A DNA stretch of 55,537 nucleotides from Cylindrobasidium torrendii FP15055 ss-10 (Eukaryota > Basidiomycota > Agaricomycetes > Agaricales > Physalacriaceae). Made by a program: the position numbers and the translations under genes. This document shows, in pieces, positions 21,872 to 34,465 of this stretch (positions within the stretch are counted from its first letter, which is position 1; the number at the start of each line of letters is the position of its first letter). The DNA lies in contig KN880589.1 in NCBI GenBank assembly GCA_000934385.1, positions 1-55,537 of the forward strand. Reading direction: 5' to 3'. The notes beneath the pieces were generated by a model that saw nothing but the letters and a program-made list of their open reading frames with translations, was not told where the DNA came from and did no database searches.

Positions 21872-22848
21872 TGTGAAGCAGCAGAGTAGCCAAGAATCAA
21901 AGAAGAGGGAAAGGTTGTAACAGTGAAAGGAGAATACGTGATTGAAGGGAAAGAAAGTGTGCCCTAATGCAAATGCCCCCTTTGTGTTCGTGATGGGGAG
22001 AGGGATAGCGTTGACCGTGGGAAGAATGACGCGCACTTCGTCAGGTGTGTTCAGCCGCCGGATTCGACTTTGACGTCGAACCACTTTGCAAGGAAAACAA
22101 AGCGGCTGTCGCTGAGCATGCAAGCTTCGAGCTGGAGAAACCCGCCGTAGGTATTACTACCCATAAGTCGCCGGAAAAGTACCTTTCCGCTGCTTTCAAT
22201 CAACGTTGCTGAGGTCACTTTGAGTGGACATTCGTCTTTTCCATGTGCAACTTCTTCTTGACCAACGGTATAGGCTTACTTTAGCCCTTTGCGCTGATTG
22301 TGCCGACCGACATCACGGCGCGTTGGTCTGCTTTTCTATCTGACTTTTCACTTTGTTATGCAAGTTGTCGCGATAACGAAGCAAACTTGATTATCTGAAT
22401 GCAGGGTGCCGCGTACAACCTGCCAACAATAGACTCGCACTGTGGTCTGTGATATCTACGATCCTCCGTTGTTCCCGCTCGTCCCACGGCAGCACATCTC
22501 CAGCCAGCTCATCTGCAGCTCATCTCCAGTTCTCATCTCCAGTTCTCATCTTGTTTCCGCCATCTCCAACGCATCTAATTCTACTTAGGATCTCTTCAAA
22601 GACGCTGTTGCTCGCTGTCCATTACTACCCGGTTCCGATTTCACGATTATTAGTTTCGATCGGGAATTCCAGCACCAAACAAAGAGTTAACCACCAACCA
22701 CCATCGGGACTGGCAGTCACGCGAAGATGGGGTCCTTGTCAATGGCAAGCCGACGGCCGTTGTATAAAGAGATTGTCTTTCTGACAATGTTGCTTTGCAG
22801 CCCTCGACGCCCTTTCCCTCGCGCCCTTCTTCTCCCAGTCCCAGCGCC
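21872..22848. other. Shared promoter region of the pseudokinase pair
   Basis: About 980 bases between two divergent paralogs. It contains a short tandem repeat near 22521 but no recognised gene. Both genes may draw control elements from this gap. Confidence 0.5.
22521..22546. repeat. Tandem 13-base repeat
   Basis: The unit catctccagttct occurs twice back to back, with degenerate copies just upstream (cagctcatctg). It sits in the leader region of the kinase-like gene at 22849. It may be simple sequence or a leader element. Confidence 0.6.
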
Positions 22849-24264
22849 ATGGCCGCCTCTTCTCGCATCCTCGAAACACGCGGCCTGGAGTCGCCAGAAG
22901 GTCTTATGTGGGCCAGCAAACGGGAACACTTCCTCGACTACCGTGGTCATCTCGTTTCCCGCAGTATGCTTGAAAAGGCCGGACGCGATGCACTTGGCTC
23001 TGCTGCCCGTTTCTATGACCGGAGGATCTTTGACGTCCCTGAACCCCGCCCATCACGTATCCCGACTTGGTCAGACACCGACAAGGCACGAAAACCCGAG
23101 GAAATCACACTTTCCCGTCGCACTTCGCCTGCCAGCAGCAGTACAGCAAGCAGCAGGCTGACCACCGCCGTCAACACCCCGACCACCGAGTACAAGACCC
23201 TGCTGGATGACTGGGTGCATGTGGATAAGAAGCGGGAACCAAAGGCACGTTGCCTGCTCCACCGACTCTGATTTTTCGCCTAACTGTTCATCCAGCTTGA
23301 AGAGCGCATTCCTGCTGAGGAGCTCCCAGACGTGCTCGTCGTCCATGACTTTGACGCCCAGTTGTCACTCTTCGGGGACCGTACCTCCTTCGAAACGCGT
23401 TACCGGCTCATCACCCCACACAAGCGCCTGCAACCCGAGTTCCCTTCGGAAGCACATATGTCGGTCCGCCAGACGCGCATTCCCACCCCCAAGGGCAGCA
23501 AGATCTTGCACGCGTCCCTGCGCCTCCAGGGTCGACCTGATCCTCTTCTTGTCCATGTCAAAGTGGCTTCGGGGTCCGACCTCAGCGAGGCAACCGAGAA
23601 GCTTGAGCGTGAGGCAAAAACGCTTGCCGAGCTGCCCGCACATTTCTCGGAGGATTGGTCGGGGTTTCAGTACATGAAAGAGTTCGAGTACGACCACAAG
23701 GACGGCATCCTTCCAGCGCACGCTGTCGCACCCAAATTCTACGGCTACTACGTCCCCGAGGGCAGGGTGGATCGCATGCTGCTCCGCCCATTCATCGTTT
23801 TCGAGGACTGTGGGATGCCGATTGACGTCAACCGGATGTCTGCGAACGATAGGTAAGCAGTGATTGTTCGTGTATCTGCAAACGTGCATTGGTGATTTAC
23901 CCTGTTGTCCAGAGCGACGGTGTATTCATTTGCGCACCGACTGCACCGCCGAGGGATCGTGCACGGCGCCATCGAAGCCCCGAACGTCCTTGTTCAGCCC
24001 GGACCGCTCAGCAAGCCTCCCTCACAGCGGTCCATAGACACGCCCAGCTACCGCATTGTGAACTGGGGCGCAGCGCTCCAGTCGTCAAGTGTCACCCGCA
24101 AGGAATGGGACAGGCTGACACACGACGAGGTCGAAGACGCGAAGGAGGCGTTCTACGGCAAGTTTGTGCTTCGCAGCAAACCGTTGAAAAAGTCCGGCTA
24201 CGAGGTTATCGCACGGAAACACTGGGTCCACCATAAACCGGTGTATAGATGGGTGGATGTTTGA
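22849..24264 (+). CDS. Kinase-like protein, catalytic motifs lost (pseudokinase 2)
   Basis: Three exons (22849-23244, 23296-23852, 23913-24264), about 434 residues. The core shows LLVHVKVASGSDLSEATEKLERE (a beta-3/alpha-C-like segment), KFYGYYVPEGRVDRMLL, IVFEDCGMPIDVN, then FAHRLHRRGIVHGAIEAPNVLV, and YRIVNWGAAL in the place of DFG. HRD is replaced by HGA and DFG by NWG, so catalysis is even less likely than in its sister at 20291-21871. Both share the DEVEDAKEAFYG ending. The first intron begins with GC (aag|gcacgt) rather than GT; no GT donor in the area keeps the frame. It is probably a cytosolic pseudokinase of unknown role. Confidence 0.75.
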
Positions 24265-25266
24265 TTATGACTAAAGTAGATCCTTTGTTATGTTTTGCTT
24301 TCGCTTTTTTTACCCTATGGCTTTGTTACATATAGTTGTTTTTTTTGTGGATTCGGACTGTACGCGCACCACCTCTTGTTACTTATAGACCACCTATTAC
24401 ATATTTGACGCATGGACTGACTGATAGCATACCTACATACTCATAGATTTCTCGTGTCTTGATGATACTGCTGCCTTGGATTTTTTCTCGAATCGAAGTG
24501 AACATGGATTCGTCATTCACTGAGTGCGAAGTACTATACTGGCAACGTGAGGACACCAGGTGTTGCCACTCAAACCCTAAATCTCAGTGGTACGTCTGCC
24601 TAGCTTGAACTCGATAAATCCACCGCTTGCATACGTCAAGTCGACCGAGACGGATACGGCCGTCACAGCGAAGCCGCGGCCCGACCGTAAACCGTAGGTT
24701 ATTATGCCTGCGGTACGTCGCTGTTGCCTAAATCCTCAGCGTCTATCTGCGCTGCAAATCTCGCATCTCGACTTCACCCAATCCTGTCGGAGATTTCGAG
24801 CGCTGTTGCGGTTACAGAACCTTCGACAATACACGGCAATGTACGAGCGGCGGGCAGAAGATGAAATGTGGTACTTATGGAAAGAATAACGGGATGAATC
24901 GCAGACAAGCTCCCGTGCGGGGCAACGTATCGAAACCTGCGGCCCCTCTCTCTGGACGCTCCCATTGATCGATGTCCCGCGTGTCCCTCAAAGCCGCAAA
25001 TTCCCCACGTGACCGTGTCGCTCCCTTTCGGCACAAGCCGGCAAGTTGACCTTGGACTCTTGACTACGATCTACCGAAATGCAACCATGTTCGCTTTCCT
25101 GATTGAAATTCGATGCAGTCTTCGCTTGATGCTGAGAGGCAGCATGCAGGAGACTTAGCATGCGGATGGCGTCTAGCCTGGCCAAATGCATGGGCTATAT
25201 ACCAGCCATTGGGGTGCTTACGATGTACCCCACTTTATTCCTTCCTTTTCATTTTTGATATCCTCG
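24265..25266. other. Intergenic, nothing recognised
   Basis: One kilobase without a supported gene. It begins with T-rich 3' sequence of the pseudokinase gene and ends with the promoter of the acyltransferase-like gene. The 61-codon frame at 24704-24889 shows no domain. Confidence 0.4.
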
Positions 25267-27693
25267 ATGGACCAAACATCTCATTCGCATCGCCCCAGTG
25301 AATCAGAAATCGAGAGTCAATGCATTACGAGCGCGCTCTCCTACACCTCTTCTGACAATGGTCGCACCTGGAAGCGCACCCTCTACGGCCTTGAAGCTAG
25401 TCTTGGTGTATTAGCAGACGGAGAGTACGCTATTTATTCTCATTTCTACTATCTTCTCAGTCTGATTTGTTTCATCATTCAGACATGGCGCTGGATTCAT
25501 CTCTGCAGGTGTTCTCATCAGCCTTCCCACGGCCCTCTCGCGTGCAGAGTTCTTCGCGTACACGATAAACGCACTAGTCATTCTGCGCCGCTGGATGCCG
25601 CAATTTGCTTTGACCTGCACAAGCCCTGAGCCGGACGTCCTGTCGCTGGTGTACACCGTCCCAGAATCAACCGACGATGTGTTTGAGTGGGCAAAGTCGA
25701 TCACCGAATTCCAACCAAACGCTTGTACACTGCATGAGAGGCACGCCGAAGTGGATGGGATGTTCTGGCGGGCTAGAGACGGCCGACATGTGTCGAGTGC
25801 CATTATCGGTCCAGCGTTGACCGACGAACAGGATGAAGAAGCCGAGTATTTCAAGGACTGGCATGGATTTGCCAACAGCATGCACGGAGGAATGGATGGA
25901 CGCGGGGGGCTGAGGATGATTGATGAGTATTGTGCGATTATGAACGTGCTCCTGGGCAAGGAAATTTCTATGGCCGAAGAGCAGAGGCTTGACATACTCT
26001 GGGTGAAAGCGAGCTTGAAGAAGCAGGGTGTCCGTATCTTTGGTATGTACGATTTTCTCAATTTGTTTTATTCCACTGACGCTTCGGCAGGCGACGATGA
26101 CTTGTCTGCGGCGCCGCTCGACCTTGACTGGGGTCCAGAGGTGGCGCAATTGGCTCCTGCCGCCTGCCTTCTCGCTGTACAAAATCTCGGCATCCCTGTC
26201 GAAGTTCTGAATCGACCTAAATCGCGCGAAACCGAGCGAGCAAGCACTGTACGCTTTGCGTTTCCTTGACGTCTCTGTCGCTGATACTTACCGCTATCCA
26301 GAAATTCATTCGCCCATCTCCCATACGACTCGAGGATAAAAGCCTTTCTTCCAAGTTATCCTCACAAACGTGCTATCTTGGATTGACCGAGGCGCAGACC
26401 TCTCGCCTCCGCCAGGCATGCAGAGTTCGCAGCGTCCGGATTACGAGCTTCATGTCCGCTCTCATGTGCATATCCGAAGTCGAGTGGGCTTTGGCCAGCA
26501 TCCTGGAGAACCCAGAGGTCATTGATGACGAAGTCCGCCATATCCTAGAGCTTTACACAACGGCGGAGGTCGTTCGCATTGAGCGCAGTGCTATGGACCA
26601 GCGAGGACAGTTGCGCATGACGGCCAGTACGTTGCAAAGACGTTTTTGCGTTTTGGGATGGGAGGGCTAATATCGAACAGAACATGCCGGGAGAGAATAT
26701 TTGGAGCCTTCGTGTGCAGCTGACACTGTGCCGTTCGAGGTTTCCATGGATCTGATTCGAGAGGCTGTACAGCTCGTAGACTCGACTGGCAAGAATGTCT
26801 TTGCCTGTGGGTCGTCCGCTTCGACAAACATCGTCCGCAGTACGTTGCGTCTGTATGATTGGAAATCCCTACTCAATGTGCGCTTGTACAGAAAACGAGC
26901 GGATCGTTTGCTACGCCTCTTCCCTCGGCGATGTCGAAGCGCACATGGCCTGGAGCATGTCGGAGGGCGAACAGTCTCTCTGGTCATCTCGATCCGAAGA
27001 GGTACTAGCTAGCCTTCGGCGCGGAAACCTCAAGATCAAGCGTGACGGTGGTGCGCTGTGGGATGCCGTAGACGACTTACAAATGCGCATGAGAAACATT
27101 GACGTTTGTCCTCTCTCCATCCCAATTCTGGCTACTGAAGTCTGAACTTTCAAAGGCATCTCTCTGGGGTTACGTGAACCGCAACATCGAAGTGCAGCCA
27201 ATAGTCCCTCGTACGTTCTTGAAGTCTTCTGTCTTCTCGACGAGCAGGCTCAATAATATGCAGCACTCACGCCGACGATGACTTCGCAGCCATTCGGGGG
27301 CCAACCAGGTTTGTACGCGACGAGTCTTGGGGACTTGAAGGAGTTTGGAATATTCACACGATGGGCGAAAGCCGCCAGTCAAGATGGTAAGTTTTGTGGG
27401 CCCCAATTTTCGAAAACAGTGATTTATCTTTGCTGCTAGACTCTCTGATCATTCGCGACGTCTCATTGTCCAGACGTATGCCTGTGGCATTGAAAAGCTA
27501 TATGTGCTGGCAGTGGGACGGAAAAATGAGGATTCGAGTTGCTACTGGTAAGGTAGAGGGTGGTAAGCAAAAGGACGAAGCGTACGAGCTCCCGCAGCTC
27601 AGGCGAGTATGGCAAACGTGGATCGAGGAAGCGATTACAGCCAGGGTGAGGGTGGAATGGCCAGAGTCTTTGTTGATGTATATGAAGAAGTGA
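25267..27693 (+). CDS. CoA-dependent acyltransferase-like protein (CAT fold)
   Basis: Nine exons can be joined without a frame break from ATG 25267 (MDQTSHSHRPSE). The most telling motif is MHGGMDGRGGLRMIDEY: His-x3-Asp-Gly, the active-site motif of the chloramphenicol acetyltransferase/condensation superfamily, with the first His of HHxxxDG replaced by Met. Later, LRQACRVRSVRITSFMSAL resembles the helix after the linker in alcohol acetyltransferase-like proteins, and MTSQPFGGQPGLYATSLGDL falls near the DFGWG-type region. With about 600 residues it is somewhat longer than usual. The substrate is unknown. No biosynthetic partner gene lies next to it. Confidence 0.55.
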
Positions 27694-28332
27694 CACGTTC
27701 GAGTTAGCTCAGTCTGTACGACGACATAGATATCGTGTAGTATACCATGATTTGAGACCATTCACTGGCTGTGAGTTTCTCGGTTTGCTTGTTCTATAAA
27801 ATAATAATCACAGTCGTGGACTCGTGCTGACAGTGATAGTCGATTACGTTGGAACAAAGATCACGTTAGAAAGGAAACATCGAGTTTGGTGGATTTTAAC
27901 CAGCACAGCCACGTGAATTGTACCTGCCGCCACAATCTTGATTCGGTGATCCACGTCGAACGACAATCCTTGGACAATCCTTTCGATGCTCATTGGTATC
28001 GTTCGTAGAGAAGGGCTGGATATCTTGGTGGACGCTTTCACCGACGCCGTAACAAGCTCTGTTGGGAAAATATGGACGAGATCTTTACCCCAAACTCGCA
28101 AAAACGACCCAACTTGAATTATTCGTTACAACGGATAGTCCTGTAAGCGACAGGGCACCAGCTCCTCATCGACATCAACTCCTCATCGTTCCTCAACAGT
28201 TCTGGAGCATGATATCGATCTGCTGAGACGCGACATGGAGTGATTTGCGGTTGCATTAGTGAGCAATCGCCGAGGTAGTTTGAGCCATGGGCGCTCATTT
28301 GAGGTTAGCGCCCCTCTTTCTTTTCTTCAACC
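27694..28332. other. Intergenic, nothing convincing
   Basis: An 85-codon minus-strand frame at 27844-28101 starts with GTG and has no likeness I recognise. The rest is probably the promoter of the membrane protein gene. Confidence 0.4.
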
Positions 28333-30701
28333 ATGGCGCACCATGCCACCTTTCGTATTTTCATTCTTCGGCTGCTCCTTGTAGCATGCATCATTATTCT
28401 TGCCACTGCTCCGCAAGAGCTGGGGCCCACAGACAAGGCGAAGATGTGGACTTATGTTGGATACACAATCGCGATTTTTCTACACCATTCTGCAAGGTGC
28501 GTTATCCGTACATACCTCTACGGTTTCTTCCTGAGCCATGGGTCGCAGCGTCTTCGTTATATCCTGGCAGCCGGCCGTCCTGGACTTGATCATGGTCACT
28601 ACCGAGGTCGCTATTTCATTTGCCCTGGTGAAGCCCTGGAGCATGCAAGCGGAGTGGTATGCGACGCCGCGCCAGTTGTGTATGCTCATGGCGGTCTGGG
28701 TTCAGCTCGTCACTCTTGGCCTTCTCCTTGTCGTTCGGGTGGGGACTATGATTGTTTCCCTGCGCGAGCGTGTCCTCCAGTCCTTGCTCGAGCCTTACGA
28801 CTTCTTCAAGCACACTCGGGATAACCGCAGTCACGTTCGCATCTTCGTTCTTGCCGGGTTTGATATTTGGAAATTCACCTTCCGGTACGTCTTTATGAGC
28901 CCAAGTCAACCATTATAATGCTCACTGCCTTCAAGAAACGAGCCTCGTACTATCATTGCTCTCCGTGGCCTCTTCGGCCTGTTGTTCATGGCCATGATCA
29001 TTGCATATGTATTGTGGCATCTCATTCTGGAACCCTTCCAAGAGACCGGGCGCATGCCTCTCAACACCTACACATCTGGCGCTTTCCCAAACGATCTGAA
29101 GTTGGAGCCCCAGATGCAATGGCACCTTGTTGCGGTCGGTCACTCGTCACTAGTCTGACCCACTTGTTACTGATGTCGTCCTTGCAGTACATTGATGCAC
29201 TCTTCTTCTATCAACTCGACGTGGACACAGCGATTAGCAACATCCGTGACTCTATCACTGTTGAGCCGATGTGGTTTGACTCCAGTGAGCAGACATTCTG
29301 AATTCACTCATTCGTCGCTGACACTTAGCAAGGCTTGGATTATCCCTGCACCCTCAGCGAAATGACGTACTTCCCGACGGATTTTGGGGACTATGATCAA
29401 TATGTCGACTCAGCATTCTATGGTACCACAATGCAGCTCGAGATCAATTGTCCGCACCGACTTTCTCAAGAACAACAGGATGGTACGCTCATCCATTCTC
29501 CACCGCCAGCGCTTTCCCGCTCATATACATTCCAGCGGCGGTGTGGCAGGACAACTATCCAACAGCAAACTTATGGCCTGACCTCCTCGTCATGGTTAAC
29601 TACACCACACTGCTTAACGGTATAGATCGTAGTGGCTTCCCTCCTCTCGGTCAAGCACGTTTCACGACTATGTCGTTCAGCATCGGTCTCACTGGCAACA
29701 CCGACAAGGTCCTGAACACCGCGGATCCCATCGCACTGTATCAGGGCTTGAATCTTCTCGCAGGCATCATCGCCAACGTCCGACAGGATATCGACACGCC
29801 AACCGCTGCGACGCTCGGCGCGGGTATCCTCAGCGCCACCACGGATTTCCTGACTGCTGGTATTGGAATGCTCGTGTCGGACCCCGACCCGCTCATTCCT
29901 ACGGGCCAGGACATCTCGACGCTTCGCTTGTTCATGCAGACGGATCCATCAGAGTGGAATGCGGCGGTTCAAGAGCGCAGCAAGTCAGTTTGGTCTGGTA
30001 TCTCAGCCATTGGTGGTTTCTGGACGTTCGTCGATGGTATTTTTGCGTTCATCTTTGGAACCAGCCTGCTATTTGTCTTCTTCGGTAAGCTTTTCTCTCC
30101 TCATTTGTTCAAACCGGTCTAAGTAAAGAAATCTCCAGGTTCGAAGCCTCTGGGAACGTTCGGCCTCATTCACAAGCTCAAGTCAGTGCCACTGCCCGAG
30201 TACCCTCGGCTCAAGGACGAGGGCACGACTGATCCAGGTCTCCTGCAATTCATCCGTGACCACTTTGTCGAGCTGGACGACGATTCCTCGGACGACGAGA
30301 AGGATGCTCACACTTATCCTGACGACAAGCCACACCCACCACGCTCGGAGAGCCCTGTTGACGATCCAGACGCCGTCGGCCGCAGACTATGGCAAGACCC
30401 CCACCGACAACATTCATACTCGGAAAGCATTACCGAAACCTTGCAAGGCGACACACCACCCAAGCTCAATAGTCGCTCGAGTACGTTCTCCAATCCAGAG
30501 AGTCTTATCGAGCACCTACCGCTCATGAACCGGGACCACCGAAAATCGTCCTCAGGAGACCGGATGAGTATCGATTACCAGCGTGGGAATAGGTCGAGTG
30601 TAAGCTTAATTGAGACGCTGCCTTTGGTAAACAGGGACCGTAGGCGGTCGGACTTGCAGAGGGGGAGTGTGGATTTCCAACGCAGGTTATCCGAGGTGTA
30701 G
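28333..30701 (+). CDS. Multi-pass membrane protein with disordered C-terminal tail
   Basis: Seven exons can be joined from ATG 28333 (MAHHATFRIFILRLLLVAC). Membrane spans are seen in FRIFILRLLLVACIIILA, WTYVGYTIAIFL, LDLIMVTTEVAISFALV, LMAVWVQLVTLGLLLVV and GLFGLLFMAMIIAYVLW. A large extracytoplasmic-type domain follows (YFPTDFGDYDQY, PIALYQGLNLLAG), then one more span, FAFIFGTSLLFVFFG. The tail is acidic, then Arg/Ser-rich, and contains the element SLIExLPLxNRD twice, each followed by SxDxQR. I do not recognise the family. The size of about 590 residues and the topology suggest a plasma or organelle membrane protein with a cytoplasmic docking tail. Confidence 0.65.
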
Positions 30702-31001
30702 ACTAGTCACTACATGACGACACACACAGACCATTTCGCCTGTTGTAAAACCACATTTTGAATATACGTTGTATTTATTTTGCTTTATTTATGTTATTTT
30801 CATTGCTCGGCGTACCATTCGTGCCTCTGGCCTACAGAAATTGTCACTTAGCTCAGGAAACTTCGGTCACTGGACCCACAAAGGCGCGCAGGAACGATCA
30901 CTTGATCACGTGACGCTTATCAGTTTGTTCCTTTACCGCGATGGGTCTAACCCCAGTCACCATTGCCTCCCACTCACGTCTGACGGTTGGGACCATTCGA
31001 G

Positions 31002-33042
31002 ATGAAGAAGCACCTCGGAAGCCGTTCTTCAGACGTGCAAGGACTCACTTTGTCTTACGCGCGGCTCATCAGTCTCTTGCTTCTGGCCATTCTAACGGGC
31101 TACCATCTCTCGGCAAGTAAACCTCGGGAATTTCTCTTGAGTGTAGAGAGCAGGAAGCCAGGCTGCCGACCTCGTCTCCCCGGAACGCCATTTGAGCTGC
31201 CAGGCACTCTGGAGAGCCAGGATGTCCAACGTGCACTTTCCCAGGTCGATGAACATATACGCGACGTATTTGCCACGGATGATGGCATTGATGGCCTTGC
31301 AGTAGCCATAGTCACTTCCAGTGGTGTACTATGGGAGAAATACATGGGCCCATTGAAGGCGAACGAAACGGACCTAGCCAAGCGTGGTCATGTTGACAAA
31401 CACAGTATCTTCCGAATTGCGTCTGGGTCCAAGCTGTTCACGACATTGGAGACGTTGATCCTTCGAGAGAAAGGTGCGCTGAGCCTGTGAGTTTTCTGGC
31501 ATTTTCTACGAATATTCCAATAACCTAAACCTGCATTTCAGCGACGACCCCATCACCAAATTCTTCTCGCACTTCAGCTACAAGCCAGGTGGCTGGATCC
31601 CGGGGCATGATGAGCGAAATTTCCAACGGGAGCCAATTACCTTGCGGCAGCTGGCAAGCCATATGTCTGGCCTTGGTCGTGAATATCCTCGAGGAGACAT
31701 GCCTCACTGGCCGTATTCCTCTGAGGGCGCGGGGCCTCCCCCTATCAATGGCGCACCATTTCCCACAATCGAAGAGACATTGGAAGGGCTCGCGGCATAT
31801 CCGCTTGTTCAGTGTACCAGCATTCAGCCCGTGTACTCGAACGCGGGTATTGCACTCCTCGGGCAGGCGGCGGTCGTCGTCAATATGCGCTATGAAGAGG
31901 CTCGGAACATTGTTGGTGGACCATCGACATGGCGCGAGCTTGTCAAGAGGGATGTCTTCCAGCCATTGGATTTGAATGGGAGTTTTTTTACTGTGAACGA
32001 GCATAATGAAAGGCATGTTGCTGTCGCGAAAGAGGATAGCGAGGAAGTCGTGCGTGCCAGTGTTACGGTGAGTTATTCGATTATGGCTCACGAAGAAGGT
32101 ATTTAGGACCTGGATTTTCTTGACACAATGTCGAGCTCTGGCGGACAAATGAGCTCACTAGCTGGTCAAATACTCGATGTGCTTTCCGTCCCTCCCACAG
32201 ACTGACATCCGACCTATAGATTATATCAAGCTCATGCAAACCATACTCGATCCTACACGCCCAGAAAGTCTTCTCCCGCCTCGCGTCGTTCGCGAGTGGC
32301 TCCAACCAATGCATGGGTTCCTCGACGACGAAACCGAGGTCGGTCTGATATGGGAGATTCAGAAAATGAAGGACTCGTATGGCCGTCCGCTGAGGCTTTT
32401 TGAGAAACGTTAGTCCGCTCGTCCGCTCTGGTGTCTTCCCTAGCTAACGATGAGTATAACTATAGACGGAACTCTGGGCGCATCGCGTAGTGTATTCTCC
32501 GTCAACAAGGATACGGGGTACGGCGTTGTCTGGATGAATACCGGCGCTTCTTCCGTCGCGGGCGAGGCTGTACACGACGTCTTCGAAATCATGCAGCCTG
32601 CGCTTGATGAGATCCTGACGAAACATTCTCGGACGCGGTATGCAGGCATATGGAAGGGGATTGGTGGAGATGGACGGGTGAAAACGGCAGATTCAGAAAT
32701 TGTTGTCTCTGTGGATGGCGGGACCCTGTGGGTCGATAAATTTGTGCTCAACGGGGCAGATGTCCTGGAAGTTACTCAGGCGGGGGTTTCAGTTCCTCTC
32801 TGGTCGACGGGTAGAGAGGACGAGTTCAGGTATATTCATTAGCTGCCTTTTAACCGCCCCAAGCTGACTGCCGTAGAACTATGTTTGGTGCATCAAGAGG
32901 ATGCATGAGTGCATGGGCTGGAATCGACGAGGGCTTCTCCAGGGGGTTCCCCGTGGACTTGCTGTACTTCCTCAACGGGTCCAAGGAGGTCGAAATGCAT
33001 ATCCCTTCGGCTGGCGTCGTGCTTGTGCGAGGAGAGCAGTAA
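31002..33042 (+). CDS. Beta-lactamase-like serine hydrolase (class C/penicillin-binding fold)
   Basis: ATG 31002 (MKKHLGSRSSDVQG) opens a protein with one N-terminal hydrophobic segment, LISLLLLAILTGYHLSA, a signal peptide or membrane anchor. The catalytic SxxK is in FRIASGSKLFTTLE, and the Tyr motif YxN is YSNAG in QPVYSNAGIALLGQ. Six exons keep the frame through TLRQLASHMSGLG, DFLDTMSSSGGQMSS, GTLGASRSVFSVNKDTGYGVV and a beta-rich C-terminal part ending VVLVRGEQ. The final section fits the extra C-terminal domain of fungal class C-like hydrolases. These enzymes cleave esters or amides of small molecules; the substrate is not known. The third intron (about 42 bases) is short. Confidence 0.8.
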
Positions 33043-34465
33043 CATTTGATAGGCCTAATTAATAACGCGAACGTTCCAATGAAGCGCGATTCTCACGGTG
33101 AAGTCGAACATTGCGCAAGGTTTGCTGAGAAGTAGAACCCATAGAACCAGCTATACCGGGCTAGGAACGCTTACAAGGCAAGGAACTTGATCGGACAAAG
33201 GGGAAGCACTCGTAAGACGGACGTAATTGAGTCCGAGTTCTTGAGTTGGAGTGGAACGAAGGGTAGACTGATGGAAGAATAGCTGGTGTGTGCCTAGTAC
33301 TATGAGAAGCAACATGTTTGCGGCCGTCTTTGCGCTCTTGAGGTAGGGCTGACCACGCAGAAGCGGACTCACTTACACTTGGGCATAGGCTGCTTCTGTC
33401 TGCCCCCAAATTCGTGAGTTATTGAGCTGCGATGACGATATTAAACTGCGACGGAACTCGGTGAAGAGGTTGAACATTGAAATGAAGTTGTTTTGCCTCA
33501 AAGCGTATGGGCAGTGGGGGGCGTAAGCCTAGCAGCTGGTCAGGAATCAGGATCCATAATAAGCGACCCATCTGCCAATAGCTGCCCGCGTATCTGCTTA
33601 GATCTGGATCTCCGAGGCCCGAGTTCGTCTCTTGATTTTGAGTTCATGCGGTCAACCAAAGACTGGGAACCCCGTGTATTTTCTAGATTCAAATCTAAGG
33701 TGAGGTCTGAACTCAACGGTTAAAATATTGTTGAAGGGTACAGTACCATGCAAGGAGAGTACTGAGTAGCGTTTAGATTCTGTCGCACCCAACGTTATTG
33801 CCTCTATGGGTAGAACTATTGAAATTTAAGCTCAAACGGGGATCCCACGGTGGCTGTATCACTGGGGCAGCATGGATGACGAGCCGTTGGTGACTTTCAG
33901 TAGTAGATCCCAAGGAAGGGTCTAGATGTTCTCACCACGGCAACGTCAAGACCATGTAGGGAGTTGCTGACGAGTCTAGACGAAATAGAGATAGCATTTC
34001 TCGCCGAGGCCGCAGAGGACTCCGGGGGCACTGGAAGTGCGTAGCAGTTTGGCAGGAAACCCGAGTGTTTCTCGGAGGCAAGAGAAGAAACACGAGGGTT
34101 TGATGCTAGTTTAAAACTGAAAGATTGGTGTCAATATCTTTCAGCGTATGGAGTTTGTAGATCATATAGAATCGAGGCTTTTGTTATCGACTTTTATGAG
34201 AAATTGCCATGTGACGGTCACAATCAAGAGTTTGTGGGGTTTGAGTAGCCGAAATGACAGCCGGCTATCAATCCCCAGATTATCTAACGGTGGCGGTGCA
34301 AGCCCGGATAAGGGACAGGATTTCGGCTTTCTCCGGATCAGCCGGTATTTAAAGCGCACCCTAAATTGCGCTTTCTTTTGTACCGCCATCACTTCAACAT
34401 TACCGCATTTGCTCGCTCGCCTCTCAATATTCGCGGAGAATAATCATCCATAATTTGGCGCCTTG
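33043..34465. other. Long gene-free region upstream of TUP1
   Basis: 1.4 kb without a supported gene. No transposon ends, RNA gene or long repeat were seen. The last 120 bases carry the TUP1 TATA-like box. The region may hold an untranslated leader or a non-coding RNA, which only transcript data would show. Confidence 0.4.
34346..34353 (+). promoter_or_regulatory. TATA-like box of TUP1
   Basis: TATTTAAA lies 120 bases before the first ATG, followed by a CT-rich stretch where transcription probably starts. Confidence 0.4.

Noticed and set aside
27844..28101. 85-codon minus-strand frame
   Set aside because: It has a GTG start and no recognisable domain.
28480..28689. 69-codon minus frame ending C-R-M-V, a possible pheromone precursor
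   Set aside because: It lies antisense inside well-supported exons of the membrane protein gene and lacks other precursor traits.
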